From: Aurelia coerulea
Lineage: Eukaryota > Cnidaria > Scyphozoa > Semaeostomeae > Ulmaridae
Direction of reading: 5' to 3'
DNA: 64,000 nucleotides
Assembly (NCBI GenBank): GCA_039566865.1
Contig: CM076954.1
Location: 10,114,001-10,178,000 of the forward strand
The notes under the pieces were generated by a model. The model was not told the origin of the DNA and ran no database searches. It worked only from the letters and a program-made list of their open reading frames with translations. How positions within the stretch are numbered: the stretch's first letter is position 1; every line of letters starts with the position of its first letter. Position numbers and translations under genes: made by a program. Below, piece by piece: positions 43,050 to 53,444 of the stretch.

Positions 43050-44264
43050 GCCCAACCTTGAAGCAGCATTTGACAACAACCACAAAAGACTGCAATTCTT
43101 GCTTTTTCAATGCCTGAAGACTGATGCAAAACTGATGGAGCATGACTGTTGCAAACAAAGCATTCAATAAAAAACAATATTATGATATATCAAACAATTT
43201 GAGTAATCCAATAATTGATACTCTGATGATTTTCCCCTGATGATGGGAAGATGGTAAGATAATAGCAATTGAATCATCACAAAATTGAAATTTTAATGCT
43301 TCCAATTCTGAAACAGTCTGAAACTTATTCTGAATTTAATCTGCAAAGACAATTGTTTGCAAAGACAAAGACAAAGCTCGCCCGTTTCACACTGTAGCCC
43401 CTACTGCCATGCTTATTCATGAGTTTCTGAAAGTTACCAAAAAGCAGTTATTGCCGTTGTCCATTCAGAAATAGTCATTGCAATTTCGATAGACAGCATC
43501 CTTCCCTATCTTCCTTGTCTGTGAGTTTTTAGAGCCAACAAGAGAAGATTTCCAGACTGCATTGAGTTGCTCCATCATTGAGAGGAACTTGCCCAGTACA
43601 AATAACATATTTTCTATAATTTGCTATCCATTTGTCCATCAAAGACATCTGCCATCATAAACAAAACGATTTCAGTTCTTGATCCATAAATATCCGAGTT
43701 CTTTCGTTGGAAGCTGCTTCTTCTTGTCTCTTTCTTTCTGGCGGGTTGGAGACTTATTTGAAAACATGAAAGCATCTCTTGTCCTTCACTGGCAGTAAAA
43801 GGATCGCTAGTGCTCTGCATATTGGTTTATTGCTTCGTTTCGTTCAGAATTAAAAAGTTTTCTTGAAAGCAAGCAGCAAGCAGACCACGCCGCTTCAAAA
43901 CAATTTCTATGATCTACGGCATTTTCTAAATGTCATGGTTTTCAAGGCGCTGCTTACGTCACCAAAAACAATGAATTCGAAAAATTTGCCCAAATACGGA
44001 TGAAAATCTCTTAAAATAAGACCATCACTCCTGTCAAATTGCGTGGAGTTTACCAGGAAGCTTAAATCAAAACGATTTTAGTTTTAAACATTTCTTAGAT
44101 AAATTCACTACCTTTTAAGATTAAATTAACGCGGAAAAATCACACCGCATCACTGCAAGAAACGTTCAAAGTCGACGAAAATATTCACTTCCGGTCATTC
44201 TCCTATACATTTGTATAGGGGCATCAAAGCGAGGCTGAACTTCTCAAGAAAGGTGTTGTCGGGT
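43050..44264. other. Unassigned stretch
   Basis: No gene recognised. A small palindrome CCTATACATTTGTATAGG lies at about 44202-44219, next to the truncated LINE that follows. Confidence 0.4.
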
Positions 44265-45380
44265 TGTCGGGCGTGAGTGTTTATCGAGATAAACTCCAAG
44301 GAGGCGAGGTTTTTCATCCAATTCAATAGATTCTCCTTCCAATGACAGTAATATGGTCTCTTCTTTAATTTGGTGACTATCATACAGTCGTTTGGATCCA
44401 CTGATTAAAAATTTGGTTTTCATTGCATTGATGGCCAGAGAATTTTCATTTGACCACTGTTTCACATTCTTTAACGACAAGTTTAACTTATCAGTGATCA
44501 TTTGTGTATCATTAGGTCTGCCTGACTCGTATATAGTCGTGTCATCTGCGTATTGGATTGATCGCGAATCAAGACTATCTTGTAGGCCATTAACATAAAG
44601 GTTGAAGAACAGTGGTCCGAGTATTGATCCTTGCAGCACTCCGAAATATGTTGTCATTGGCTTCGATTGTTGAGCATCGATTTGCACGTATTGTTTGCGA
44701 TTGCTAAGGTAGCTGAGTGACCAACTTAGAAATTTTCTTGAGAAACCCATTTTATGCAGGGACCTTATCAGAGTATCATGTGAGATCGTATCAAAAGCCT
44801 TTGAAAAGTCGATTAATACGATGATCGATATTTCGCTGGCGTTCATGGCTCTTTTTATGTCATCTTTCAATTTAAGTAATGCAGAACCCGTTGAAAAACC
44901 TCTCCTGAAACCAGTAAGGGTATCTTTGTAAATGTTGAGTCTTTCTATGAAATCAATAACTTGATTACAAACAATTCGTTCGAAGATCTTTGAAAGAGCA
45001 GGAAGTATGGCGATGGGGCGATAGTGGGAGCTTTGAGTTGGAGATGACACTTTGTTGATGGGCACAACTCTTGCAACCTTCCACAGCGAAGGGAAGCTAT
45101 TATCTTCAATGAACGCATTGATGATATGAGTGAGTGGAGAGCATATGATTTCGCCCACCAACTTTATGTAACGTATTGGAATTTCGTCTGGTCCTGTTGA
45201 TAGATCCTTCCTTATCAGTTTCAACTGTTTTAATACTTCATCGTAGGTGGTTTGATGGAGGCAAAAGGATATGTTATCGTTGTTTGGGAGACCATCAATG
45301 AAATACTTCGTTTCTGTAACAGAGACAGCTTTCTTCTTCAGTGCATCGCAGAACTCTTGAATGCTGCAAATAAATCGAGA
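44265..45380 (-). pseudogene. LINE-3 family reverse transcriptase, truncated at both ends
   Basis: A single open minus-strand frame encodes an RT with LKLIRKDLSTGPDEIPIRYI, HYRPIAILPALSKIFERIV, IIVLIDFSKAFDTISHDTL, YFGVLQGSILGPLFFNLYVN (Val-Leu in place of Val-Pro) and RSIQYADDTTIYESG. It stops at LLGVYLDKHS near 44265, where the thumb should continue, so the 3' half is lost. On the 5' side it starts at FCDALKKKAVSVTE and is cut by the small repeat (45381-45530), whose translation is fused in frame and should not be read as protein. The endonuclease is absent. Confidence 0.8.
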
Positions 45381-45530
45381 ATAACTCCAATTTGGAGAGA
45401 GATGTGAGCGAGCCGCAAGCTGCACACTTATCACTGGAGAAGAAGGGATTCCATAGATTTCCCTGCTGCCAAGGCTGTGAGAATGGGCCGCGCTCTCCTC
45501 AATCCCTTTCTCCAAATTGCGAAATTTTCT
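45381..45530 (+). repeat. Small repeat 'CAATTTGGAGA', complete copy Y (~150 bp)
   Basis: The ends CCAATTTGGAGAGAG and (reverse complement) GCAATTTGGAGAAAG form short inverted repeats around a GC-richer core (GAGCGAGCCGCAAGCTGCAC, GGGCCGCGCTCTCCTC). The same core is found in three pieces at 29518-35215. Non-coding; SINE or MITE. Confidence 0.72.
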
Positions 45531-45800
45531 TTTAGAATATACTAATTGAGATTTATATTGTGAATTATTTTCTATATTTAGACATCTAATTAGTGAAAAT
45601 AGTTAGTTTTCTGCAATAGTTAGGGAACATGAGACTGTTTTCTGCACATTTTGAGATATATTGAACTAATTCAGTCAGACTATGACGTCAGAAACATAAA
45701 TGACGTCATGGATATTAAAGTTGCAAATGTCAACAAAATAAACAAACTAACTACTCTTCAAAACCAATCGAATGGTGTACATAATGGTGATTAATTACCT
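45531..45800. other. Unassigned, with a pair of TGACGTCA palindromes
   Basis: Two exact TGACGTCA sites lie at 45683-45690 and 45701-45708, 18 bp apart start to start. No gene. Confidence 0.5.
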
Positions 45801-46987
45801 GCATATGGAATAAGAGGCAAAGCTGGGAATTGGTTTGAATCCTACCTAGATAATAGAAAACAGTTCTGCTCTCTGAGCGGTCAGCATTCTGACGCCAGAA
45901 ACGTAACCTGTGGTATTCCCCAACGTTCTTGTTTAGGCCCTCTTCTTTTCATCATTTACTTGAATGACTTGGAAAAGTGTCTTAAATTCCCCAAGGCTAG
46001 CATTTATGCTGACGATACCAATATAACGATTGCATCGGATGATGTAGCGAAACTAATTGAGGATGCACATCAAGAGCTTTCCAATCTCTCTGAGTGGATG
46101 AGGGTGAACAGACTTAGCTTCAATCAGAAAAAAATGATTTCATGGTCATAGGGCATCCACTTAAAACCAAAAATTTAGACCTGCAAGAAGGGCTGAAACT
46201 AAATAACTCTGATCTCAAAAGAGTAGAAAAGACGAAATCCCTTGGAGTGATAGTTGATGAAAAACTAAGTTGGGATAAACAGTTTACGCGCACCAAAGGC
46301 AAACTGAGTGGAGGTCTTGCAGTTTTAAATAAATTGAAAAATTTTGCTCCACAATCCCAGCTGTGCAATGTATATTATGTGTTAATCGAGAGTCCCCTGC
46401 GTTATGCCAATATTATCTGGGGTAATCTTTCAAAAACAAAAGTAGCTGCTCTCCAACGCCTTCAAGACCGGGCGTATTCAATGATTGCAAACGCAAGAAA
46501 AAAAGATGGCTGGTCGGCATCCTGGTTAAACGTAGAAAACATTTTCCGTTACGATCTGAGTGTCATGACTTTCAAGATCCTGAACAGACTTTGCCTTGAA
46601 AACCTCTGGGATAAATACCAACCAAGATCTTTTCACTCGACCTACAATACGAGGCACTGTAAGGATATCCAGATCCCTAGACATAGGACTGAATTTGCAA
46701 AAAAGGGCTTTCATTATGCAGCTCTCGAGGCATGGAATCATACACCTGCCGAAATTCGTGAATTACCGAAACTTGATCGTTTTAAAAAACAACTTAAAAC
46801 GCATCTAAAGAGCTAGACTCTCAAGCCAAACACAACTCCCTGGAAGAACAGCAAGGATTAAGTTTTATAGGGCTTTAGGTTTTTGTTCATAAGGCTTTTT
46901 TCATTGTAAATATATGTTATATATTTTAATTTGATGAAGGGTTAATTTGTGTATAAATAATATTAAATGAAATGAAAATGAAATAAC
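45801..46987 (+). mobile_element. LINE-4 copy a: 5'-truncated CR1-like LINE
   Basis: Starts within the RT (GIRGKAGNWFESYLDNRKQF) and runs to a tail of AAATGAAATGAAAATGAAAT. Visible RT pieces are CGIPQRSCLGPLLFIIYLND (Arg for the usual Gly) and ASIYADDTNITIASD. A frameshift near 46130 leads to MVIGHPLKTKNLDL, KTKSLGVIVDEKLSWDKQF, RLQDRAYSMI and AALEAWNHTPAEIREL, ending at LKTHLKS. Same family as 50725-51987. Inactive. Confidence 0.8.
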
Positions 46988-47279
46988 TGATCATAAGGGC
47001 TATCTGCAAAAATCTAGCGAAGATTTAAAATTTTTTTGCGACCAGTCTCCAAATAAGGGCATCTGTAGGTCACGTGGTGCAACAATGAACCACAAAATTT
47101 TTAAAATTGTATAGCCAACTAGATTTTAGTAAAATTAAAGGAGTTGCAGCACTATATCTACAATAGCGGTGGAGATATTTGAGAAAGTTTGGAAGGGGGC
47201 GAACCACCCGGTCCAAATATTTTAAATGCAGCAGTTGTGTTTGAGATGTTGCAGGCATGGTACGCTCTGAATGATGCAA
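46988..47279. other. Unassigned, contains a unit shared with the 60.9-kb minisatellite
   Basis: The 60 bp at about 47222-47281 (TTTAAATGCAGCAGTTGTG to GTACGCTCTGAATG) are homologous to 60962-61020. No gene. Confidence 0.45.
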
Positions 47280-48055
47280 CTGAAACCAACATCTCAGAAG
47301 GCAATATTCCATCTCTAATCTCTGATCATCTTCCTCAATTTGCCATCTTGAGTGACGATTTGCCTGACCACAAAGAATCATCTTACCTTGCTTACGATTA
47401 CAAGAACTTTGATGAAGCTCAATTCCTAAAAATTGAATCTTCCTATCTTGACAAAGAGTGCCTAGATCTAAATAAGAAATTTTACCCCTTTCTACTCAAT
47501 CTTCATAACCTCATCAACAAACGTTGCCCCAAGAAAAAGCTGAATAGGAAGGCATTAAAGCTAAAAAAAACAAACCTTGGATTAACTTTCAAATTCAGAG
47601 AATGATGAAAATCAGAGATGAGTTATTCCAGCAATATAAGGCAACAAAATCTCGATTTGATCTGAGAGCTTATAAGCAATTTCGCAACTGTGTTGTCAAT
47701 AAAATAAGAGAAAGCAAAAGAAATTATTATCATCAATACTTTAATGAACATAAAAACAACATAAAGATGATGTGGAAAGGCATAAAGAATATAATAAGCA
47801 TCAAACCTGGAAATATTAAACATGGCTCCAAAATCTCAGACCCAATAAAAATAGCCAATGAATTTAATGACTGTTTCACTAATGTGGCTCGTACCATTAC
47901 AAAGAAAATTCCAAGGACACCAAAATCTCCCTTGGATTATTTATCTAATCCCAATCAGGATTCATTTTTTATCTCCCCATGCACTACGGAAGAAGTATCC
48001 ACTCCTATTCTTTCATTAAAAAATGGCAAATCTAGTGGACCAAACAGCACTCCAG
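47280..48055 (+). pseudogene. LINE-5 part 1: end of endonuclease, linker and start of RT
   Basis: TNISEGNIPSLISDHLPQF is the end of an EEP endonuclease. It is followed by the linker (RDELFQQYKATKSRFDLRAY, NEFNDCFTNVARTITKK) and the RT entry motif ILSLKNGKSSGPNSTP. The frame is broken near 47600. It stops at TCCAG (48051-48055), where a DNA element is inserted, and resumes at 49863. Confidence 0.78.
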
Positions 48056-49857
48056 CACAGTGTGGGCAGATCTCCGATTTCGAGAATAAATTCATAGCGC
48101 GAGAAAGAAAACTGATAAAAATATGGTTGAGGGCTCGCTAGAAAGGTTTTCTAAAGGAGGACATGACATGAAGGATATCTTACAATTTTCCGAAATAGGG
48201 GGGTGCTGGGGCGAATTTCCTTATTTGGGCGATTTTGACAGAATAGCACTGTATTGAATTTACTGCTGGTATTTTCTAAGAAGGTTTCAAGAGTGCATCA
48301 GGAATCAGCAATGGTAAAGACAACGAGCTCGAGTGAAATAACTACTATTTACGAGGTCTGGGAGCCAATATTCCCATGGGAATATGTAGTGGTTTCATGT
48401 CCATCTTTCTGTACTAGATTTCTTTATTTTCCAAAAATGTATTCTTTATTACGCAAAGTTTTTGAAAACTAGGGTGTTTCACTATAACCATTTCAATATA
48501 AATCTCAAGGAATAAAGAAAAACTTGTGAACTGGTTTGTATGAATTCGAGTTGTTTACTGCCAAGAACTGAGTTGTTTTCGACAAAAAGTGCGGTTTTAT
48601 TCGTTTACTGCAAATAGTTACCATATTTCTTGCACCTTTCTTTTAATGTAATTAGTAAATTTGAAAATTTAATATTAGTTGCAACATGTGCACGAGAAAA
48701 ATAGCTTTCCTGCGAAGTGGAGTTAGAATCCATTAGAAAGCTGGAACAAACATATAAGGTCATTTCAAAGTGAGCAATGTGCACGGGCAGGGCAAACTTC
48801 AGTGAAAAAGAGCATTCATGGCATATTCCGGCGTGTGCTTATCGTGTCAAATCCCTACGTTGCCTCAAAACGACCATGTCCATGTTGTTTAGTGAGTGGA
48901 GAAGTAGGAGATGAGGCACAAAAACGTGCACCACAATTTTGAGACTGAAGAGATAAAGATAGCATCAATGTACATAAGAATGGTTTCCCCTAAAATGCAT
49001 ACAGTTTTTGTTATGCAATACTGTTGATGGAAGAATGCAATATCGATATTCATAATAAGGTGATAAGCTCTTATTATTCTATTTTTGAAAAAACGTCGCA
49101 CTTTACTCTCCCCTTCCGCTCCTTTGACCCCCTGCCCATCAACCTCCTCTTTCAAATTTAAGTTTAGGATGAGCTAAGGCTGGTATTGTATCGAGGAAAA
49201 CATCATCGTATTAAACGAAATATTTTCTTGCAGGTAGTGCAACATAAACAGAACATATGAGAGCAAGAACTTTTGTAATTTTGACGCCGGAAGCACTGTC
49301 TTGAAACAATTCCCCACCCTTTGCCCTTATCCCCCCTTAAGCAAAAAATTAGCATTTTCTACTTCCTCGAAGTGCATGCAATAGCAAGGAAGCAACGGCA
49401 TATCCCCGCAATGACCCGCATTTTTTGAAATCTATAAAATGTAACAAGATGTTACAGACGGCGAGAAGGGAAATAAAAACTCTCGATGTCACAAGTTTGC
49501 TCCCAAAATTGAAATCATTTCATTGCCAATATCAAATTCTATTGATGATAGTTAGAAAGCTTATTTCCCCAGCTTTTGAATAAGCCTATTGCAATCTCTG
49601 TAAAGTTAGGGGAAGCGAATCAATGATAAAATGTTTGATGCATACTATTTGAGACAAAAAGCTGCTTGAAGAATTCGTTCAGTTAACTTTTGTGAAACTT
49701 GCAACTTTGAAGTGCTGTATCTCTGGAACGTATGGATATTTTGAAGTCTGGTTTTTTGCACCTTTTAGTACAGGGTATATGCAATTGAAAAATATCCCTT
49801 AAAGGCTCAAAATCAAAAACTCGAAAATTAATTTTTTCCCACCCTGGGCACACTGTG
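48056..49857. mobile_element. 1802-bp DNA element with CACAGTG termini and 5-bp target duplication (Transib/RAG-like)
   Basis: The left terminus CACAGTGTGGGCAG and the reverse-complemented right terminus CACAGTGTGCCCAG match at 12 of 14 bases. TCCAG flanks both sides (48051-48055 and 49858-49862). Deleting the element plus one TCCAG joins the host LINE in frame as SGPNSTP then VKLLKILNFPISKD, the sequence expected for this RT, so both edges are exact. A 5-bp duplication with CAC-starting TIRs is the mark of Transib, and CACAGTG equals the V(D)J recombination-signal heptamer. No transposase was recognised inside, so it appears non-autonomous. A CMC/Chapaev or other unusual element remains possible. 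Confidence 0.72.
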
Positions 49858-49862
49858 TCCAG

Positions 49863-50724
49863 TTAAGCTTCTGAAAATCCTCAATTTTCCTATTTCAAAA
49901 GATCCCTCAGTTTTGATCAAAGAATCCTTCTGACAAGCTTAAGATTGCAAAGGTTGTTCCATTCTTTAAAAAGGGAATTGCAACAAGTAAATCAAATTAC
50001 AGACCAACTTCGCTCCTTTCCATCTTTAGCAAAATAATTGAGAAATTGATGCGTCAGCGCCTATCCTGATTTCTTGAAGTTTGTGAGGTTCTATTTTGTA
50101 TGCAGTTTGGATTTCGCACAGGTCACTCAACTGATCATGCCCTTATCAGTTTAACTGAAACAATAAAATCCTCACTGGACAAAAATAGATTTGGCTGTGG
50201 AATATTTGTGGATCTTCAAAAGCTTTTGATACTGTTAATCATGATATACTTCTGAAAAAGTTGGAACATTATGGTATCAGAGGCACTGCTCTAAATTGGT
50301 TTCAATCTTATCTTAGCAATCGCAAGCAGTTTGTCTCAATAAATGGACACTCTTCTTCTCTTTGTAACATATCATGTGGTGTCCCACAAGGATCCGTTCT
50401 TGGTCCATTATTATTTCTTATCTACATTAATGACCTACCAAATTCATCAAAATTACTATCTTTTTTCCTCTTTGCTGATGACACTAACATATTCTGTGAG
50501 TCTGATGACCTTGACCTACTTACAAAGAAAGTCAACAGAGAACTTAAGAAAGTTAAGCTGTGGCTTGACTCAAACATACTTGCCCTTAACATAGTGAAGA
50601 CAAATTTTGTATTATTTCACTCTCCCAGAAAGAAATTGACAAATTTCATCAATCTCGAAATTGGTAAACAGAATATTCAAAGGAACACGTATGTAAAGTT
50701 TCTAGGAGTTCTCATGGATGAATA
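49863..50724 (+). pseudogene. LINE-5 part 2: reverse transcriptase core
   Basis: Contains VKLLKILNFPISKD (joined to part 1), DKLKIAKVVPFFKKGIATSK, SNYRPTSLLSIFSKIIEKL, QFGFRTGHSTDHALISLTE, the catalytic [20 protein letters not shown] (one base missing in the run before KAF), [20 protein letters not shown] and [16 protein letters not shown]. It runs to KFLGVLMDE, where LINE-4 copy b is inserted. Several stops and shifts are present. Confidence 0.82.
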
Positions 50725-51987
50725 GCACTTTAATTTAGCAATATTCCTACATCTCAAAAAGGCTTTCGATACTGTTGACCATAAGATTTTGTTAGAAAAA
50801 TTGAGGAAATACGGTATTCGAGAACTTTCCGGAGACTGGCTTAAATCATACCTTGCAAACCGAAAGCAGTACTGTGCCGCCAACGGTTATGAATCAAGGC
50901 CTAGGACAGTTACATGTGGCATTCCCCAAGGTTCCTGTCTTGGCCCCCTTCTCTTCATAATGTACCTCAATGACTTTGAAAAATGTTTGAAAGTCTCAAA
51001 GGCCGGTATGTATGCTGATGATACTCACGTGACCTTAACATCAAAGAATGTCGAAGAACTTGTTCATAAGGCTCAAGAGGAGTTGACCCATATTTCTGAA
51101 TGGATGCGGATAAATAAATTAAGTGCCAATCCACAAAAAACAGAGTATATGGTAATTGGGCACCCTCGTAAAACTAATAAAGTGGAGATACACGATACAT
51201 TGAGACTGAATGGTTCAGATATAAAACGAGTGAAAAAAACCAAATCACTTGGAGTCTGTAGACGAAGGGCTTAACTGGGAAGAACAATTCAAAACTGTCA
51301 AAGGGAAAGTTCGCGGAGGTCTCGCATCTTTAAAAAAATTGAAGAACATCCTCCCAGAATCTCAGTTAAGCAATGTATATCGTGCTCTTGTAGAAAGTCA
51401 CATGCGATATGCAGATGTAATCTGGGGTAGCCTCTCTAATTCAAGAAAGGAGTCCCTTCAACGTCTTCAAAACAGAGCCATTTCCATGATCGATACGTCC
51501 AGGATAAAAGATGAATGGTGGAATAATTTCCTTCAGGTTGGACAACTTGTCACGTTTGATCGTGCAGTTATGGACTATAAGATCATGAACAGACTCAGCC
51601 CGGAAAATCTCTGGAACAAATTTCAACAAAAATCCCAATACTCATAACACGCGGTTCTGTAGAGATCTTCAGATTCCAAGGTACAATCTGGAGTATGCCA
51701 AAAAAGGATTTTCCTATTCAGCTCTTAAGGTCTGGAATGAAATCCCTTTAAATATCAGGGAACTACCTACCTTGTGCCGATTCAAAAAACAACTAAAAAT
51801 ACATTTGATGAGCTGAAAGCAATTTGAAACACAACTCCCTGGGAGAACAGCAATATAATCTTTAGCCCTCGATGTTTTTCTTTTTGTTTATATAAATATA
51901 TTGATTAATTGCATTGTATGTTTTTTGTAGTTTTATTATGCTGAAGGGATATTGTGTAAAAATAATTTAAAATGAAAAAATGAAATG
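50725..51987 (+). mobile_element. LINE-4 copy b, inserted in LINE-5
   Basis: A 5'-truncated CR1-like LINE beginning in the RT (FLHLKKAFDTVDHKILLEKL), with CGIPQGSCLGPLLFIMYLND and AGMYADDTHVTLTS. A frameshift near 51255 breaks KTKSLGVxVDEGLNWEEQF, and the end carries nonsense codons from 51647. The tail reads AAAATGAAAAAATGAAATG. Host LINE-5 sequence GGATGAAT precedes it and TGAAT follows the tail, a target duplication merged with the tail. Confidence 0.82.
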
Positions 51988-52578
51988 AATATCTGTCCTG
52001 GAAATATCACACAACAGAACTATGCAAAAAAAACTTTCTAGAACCGCTGGTATTTTCTACGCCACTTTGTCCCCTTGGATACTCTTATATCACTCTATAA
52101 CTCTCTGTTCTCTTCTTTCCTCAGCTATGGCATTTCAGTCTGGGGTTTGACTTACGAATCCTACCTGAACCCACTCTTTCGACTTCAGAAGAAAATTCTC
52201 CGGAGCATCAAATTTGAGCCCTTCTCTTCTCCTGGCTCACCAATTTTCCTATCATTAAAAATTTTAAAACTTGAGGATGTTCTACACCTAAATGTATTAA
52301 CCTTTGTCTATAAAGCTATCAATAAGGTATCTCCGTATTGCTTTCATGATTACTTTCAGCCAAATGCAGCTGTTCATAGGATTGGGACTCGTCAGGCTAC
52401 CAGAGTTGACCTATTCAAATCTCTTAAAAATACCACTTTGCACGGACTACAAACAGTACAGTATTTTGGTTCAAAACTCTGGAACACTCTTCCACTGTTC
52501 ATTCGCGTTGCTAGCTCTACTGCGGTTTTTCGTTCAAAATTGAAAATTTATTTCCTTGATTCATACTCTCAAAATTAA
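51988..52578 (+). pseudogene. LINE-5 part 3: C-terminal region
   Basis: Resumes with KKLSRTAGIFYATLSPLDTL (5' part frame-shifted), then SLYNSLFSSFLSYGISVWGL, LFRLQKKILRSIKFEP, LNVLTFVYKAINKVSPYCFH and YFGSKLWNTLPLFIRVASST. It ends FLDSYSQN at a stop (52576-52578). Normal C-terminus of this LINE type; completes the interrupted element that began at 47280. Confidence 0.78.
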
Positions 52579-53444
52579 CTAGTTATGTGAACCAAACTTG
52601 ACAAACCCCATCAAAGGTTCATCTAGTTATCATTGGTATATTATCTGGTATCTTTGTTTCCAAAAGTTCTTTTGTTAGTTTTTGTTGTATGTGGGGGGGG
52701 GGGGGCGGGCTCTCTCTCGATTAGTTTACCTATTTAGAGAGCTCCTCCTTAAAGTGAAAATGAATCGAAATTTGTTTTTATCCTTACTAAACAAATCGAT
52801 ATCGTGGATTTCATTTTTGTTGGTTTCATTTCCATATTTCTCGTACTTTTCTCGAAAATTCGAATCGAAAATCGATTTTTCATTCAAATTGTGGCGGCAA
52901 ATGAGCGCGGTCAGGACGCTTGGTACCAGGGCTCTCTGACGTCAAGTGTTTTACAGCAGATGAATGAAGGAAGCAAATGACGTGCTGGCTGCGTACTGAG
53001 CCCTTGCAAAACGCGAAGGGAAGAAGCTCAACGAAAGAAACTGGATTGTGAAACATTCTGACGTACATAAATGAAACAAGGCAATTTTGATAATTCCATT
53101 CAACTGTTTAGTTAATTCATTACCGCCCTCAATGGCGTATGGTCGTAATGTGTTGCAAGGAATTTTCTTCTCAAAGAACAGTCGATGAGGATAAAGCAAG
53201 GTTCGTCATTGTCCGTTGTTGTGTTGATATGTTTATCACACGTTACGTACGCAAGCCTTTATTTTGGTTTTGTATTAAAGTGTTAAATCTTCTAATTGAT
53301 CATTGTGCAATACTGTAAGCTCAAGCATAGCATCCTCCATAAAATGAGTGAGTTTTGGGTCGTTTATTGATAAAGGCGAAAGCCAAAGGTGCTGCTTGTG
53401 TTAGAGACCTGTGTTTGCACGTGAATTTAGGCCTAAATAAACAA
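52579..53444. other. Upstream region of the THAP gene, with a G-run
   Basis: A G-run lies at about 52692-52705. From about 52880 the GC content rises, which may mark a promoter. No coding match was found between the LINE end and the THAP start. Confidence 0.45.
52937..52953 (+). promoter_or_regulatory. 17-bp motif TGACGTCAAGTGTTTTA upstream of the THAP gene
   Basis: Contains the CRE palindrome TGACGTCA. The same 17 bases occur in reverse orientation at 59458-59474, upstream of the P2X7-like gene. About 490 bp before the THAP ATG. Either a shared promoter element or part of the flanks of a mobile unit. Confidence 0.5.

Noticed and set aside
43614..43820. Short minus-strand open frame of 68 codons
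   Set aside because: No similarity recognised and the length is expected by chance in this composition.
45387..45515. N-terminal extension of the LINE-3 reverse transcriptase
   Set aside because: This part of the open frame is translated small-repeat DNA fused by chance, as the same DNA occurs non-coding at 29518-35215.
49829..49857. A full recombination signal (heptamer, 12-bp spacer, nonamer) at the right end of the CACAGTG element
   Set aside because: The putative nonamer GAAAAAATT matches the consensus at only five of nine positions and the left end has none.
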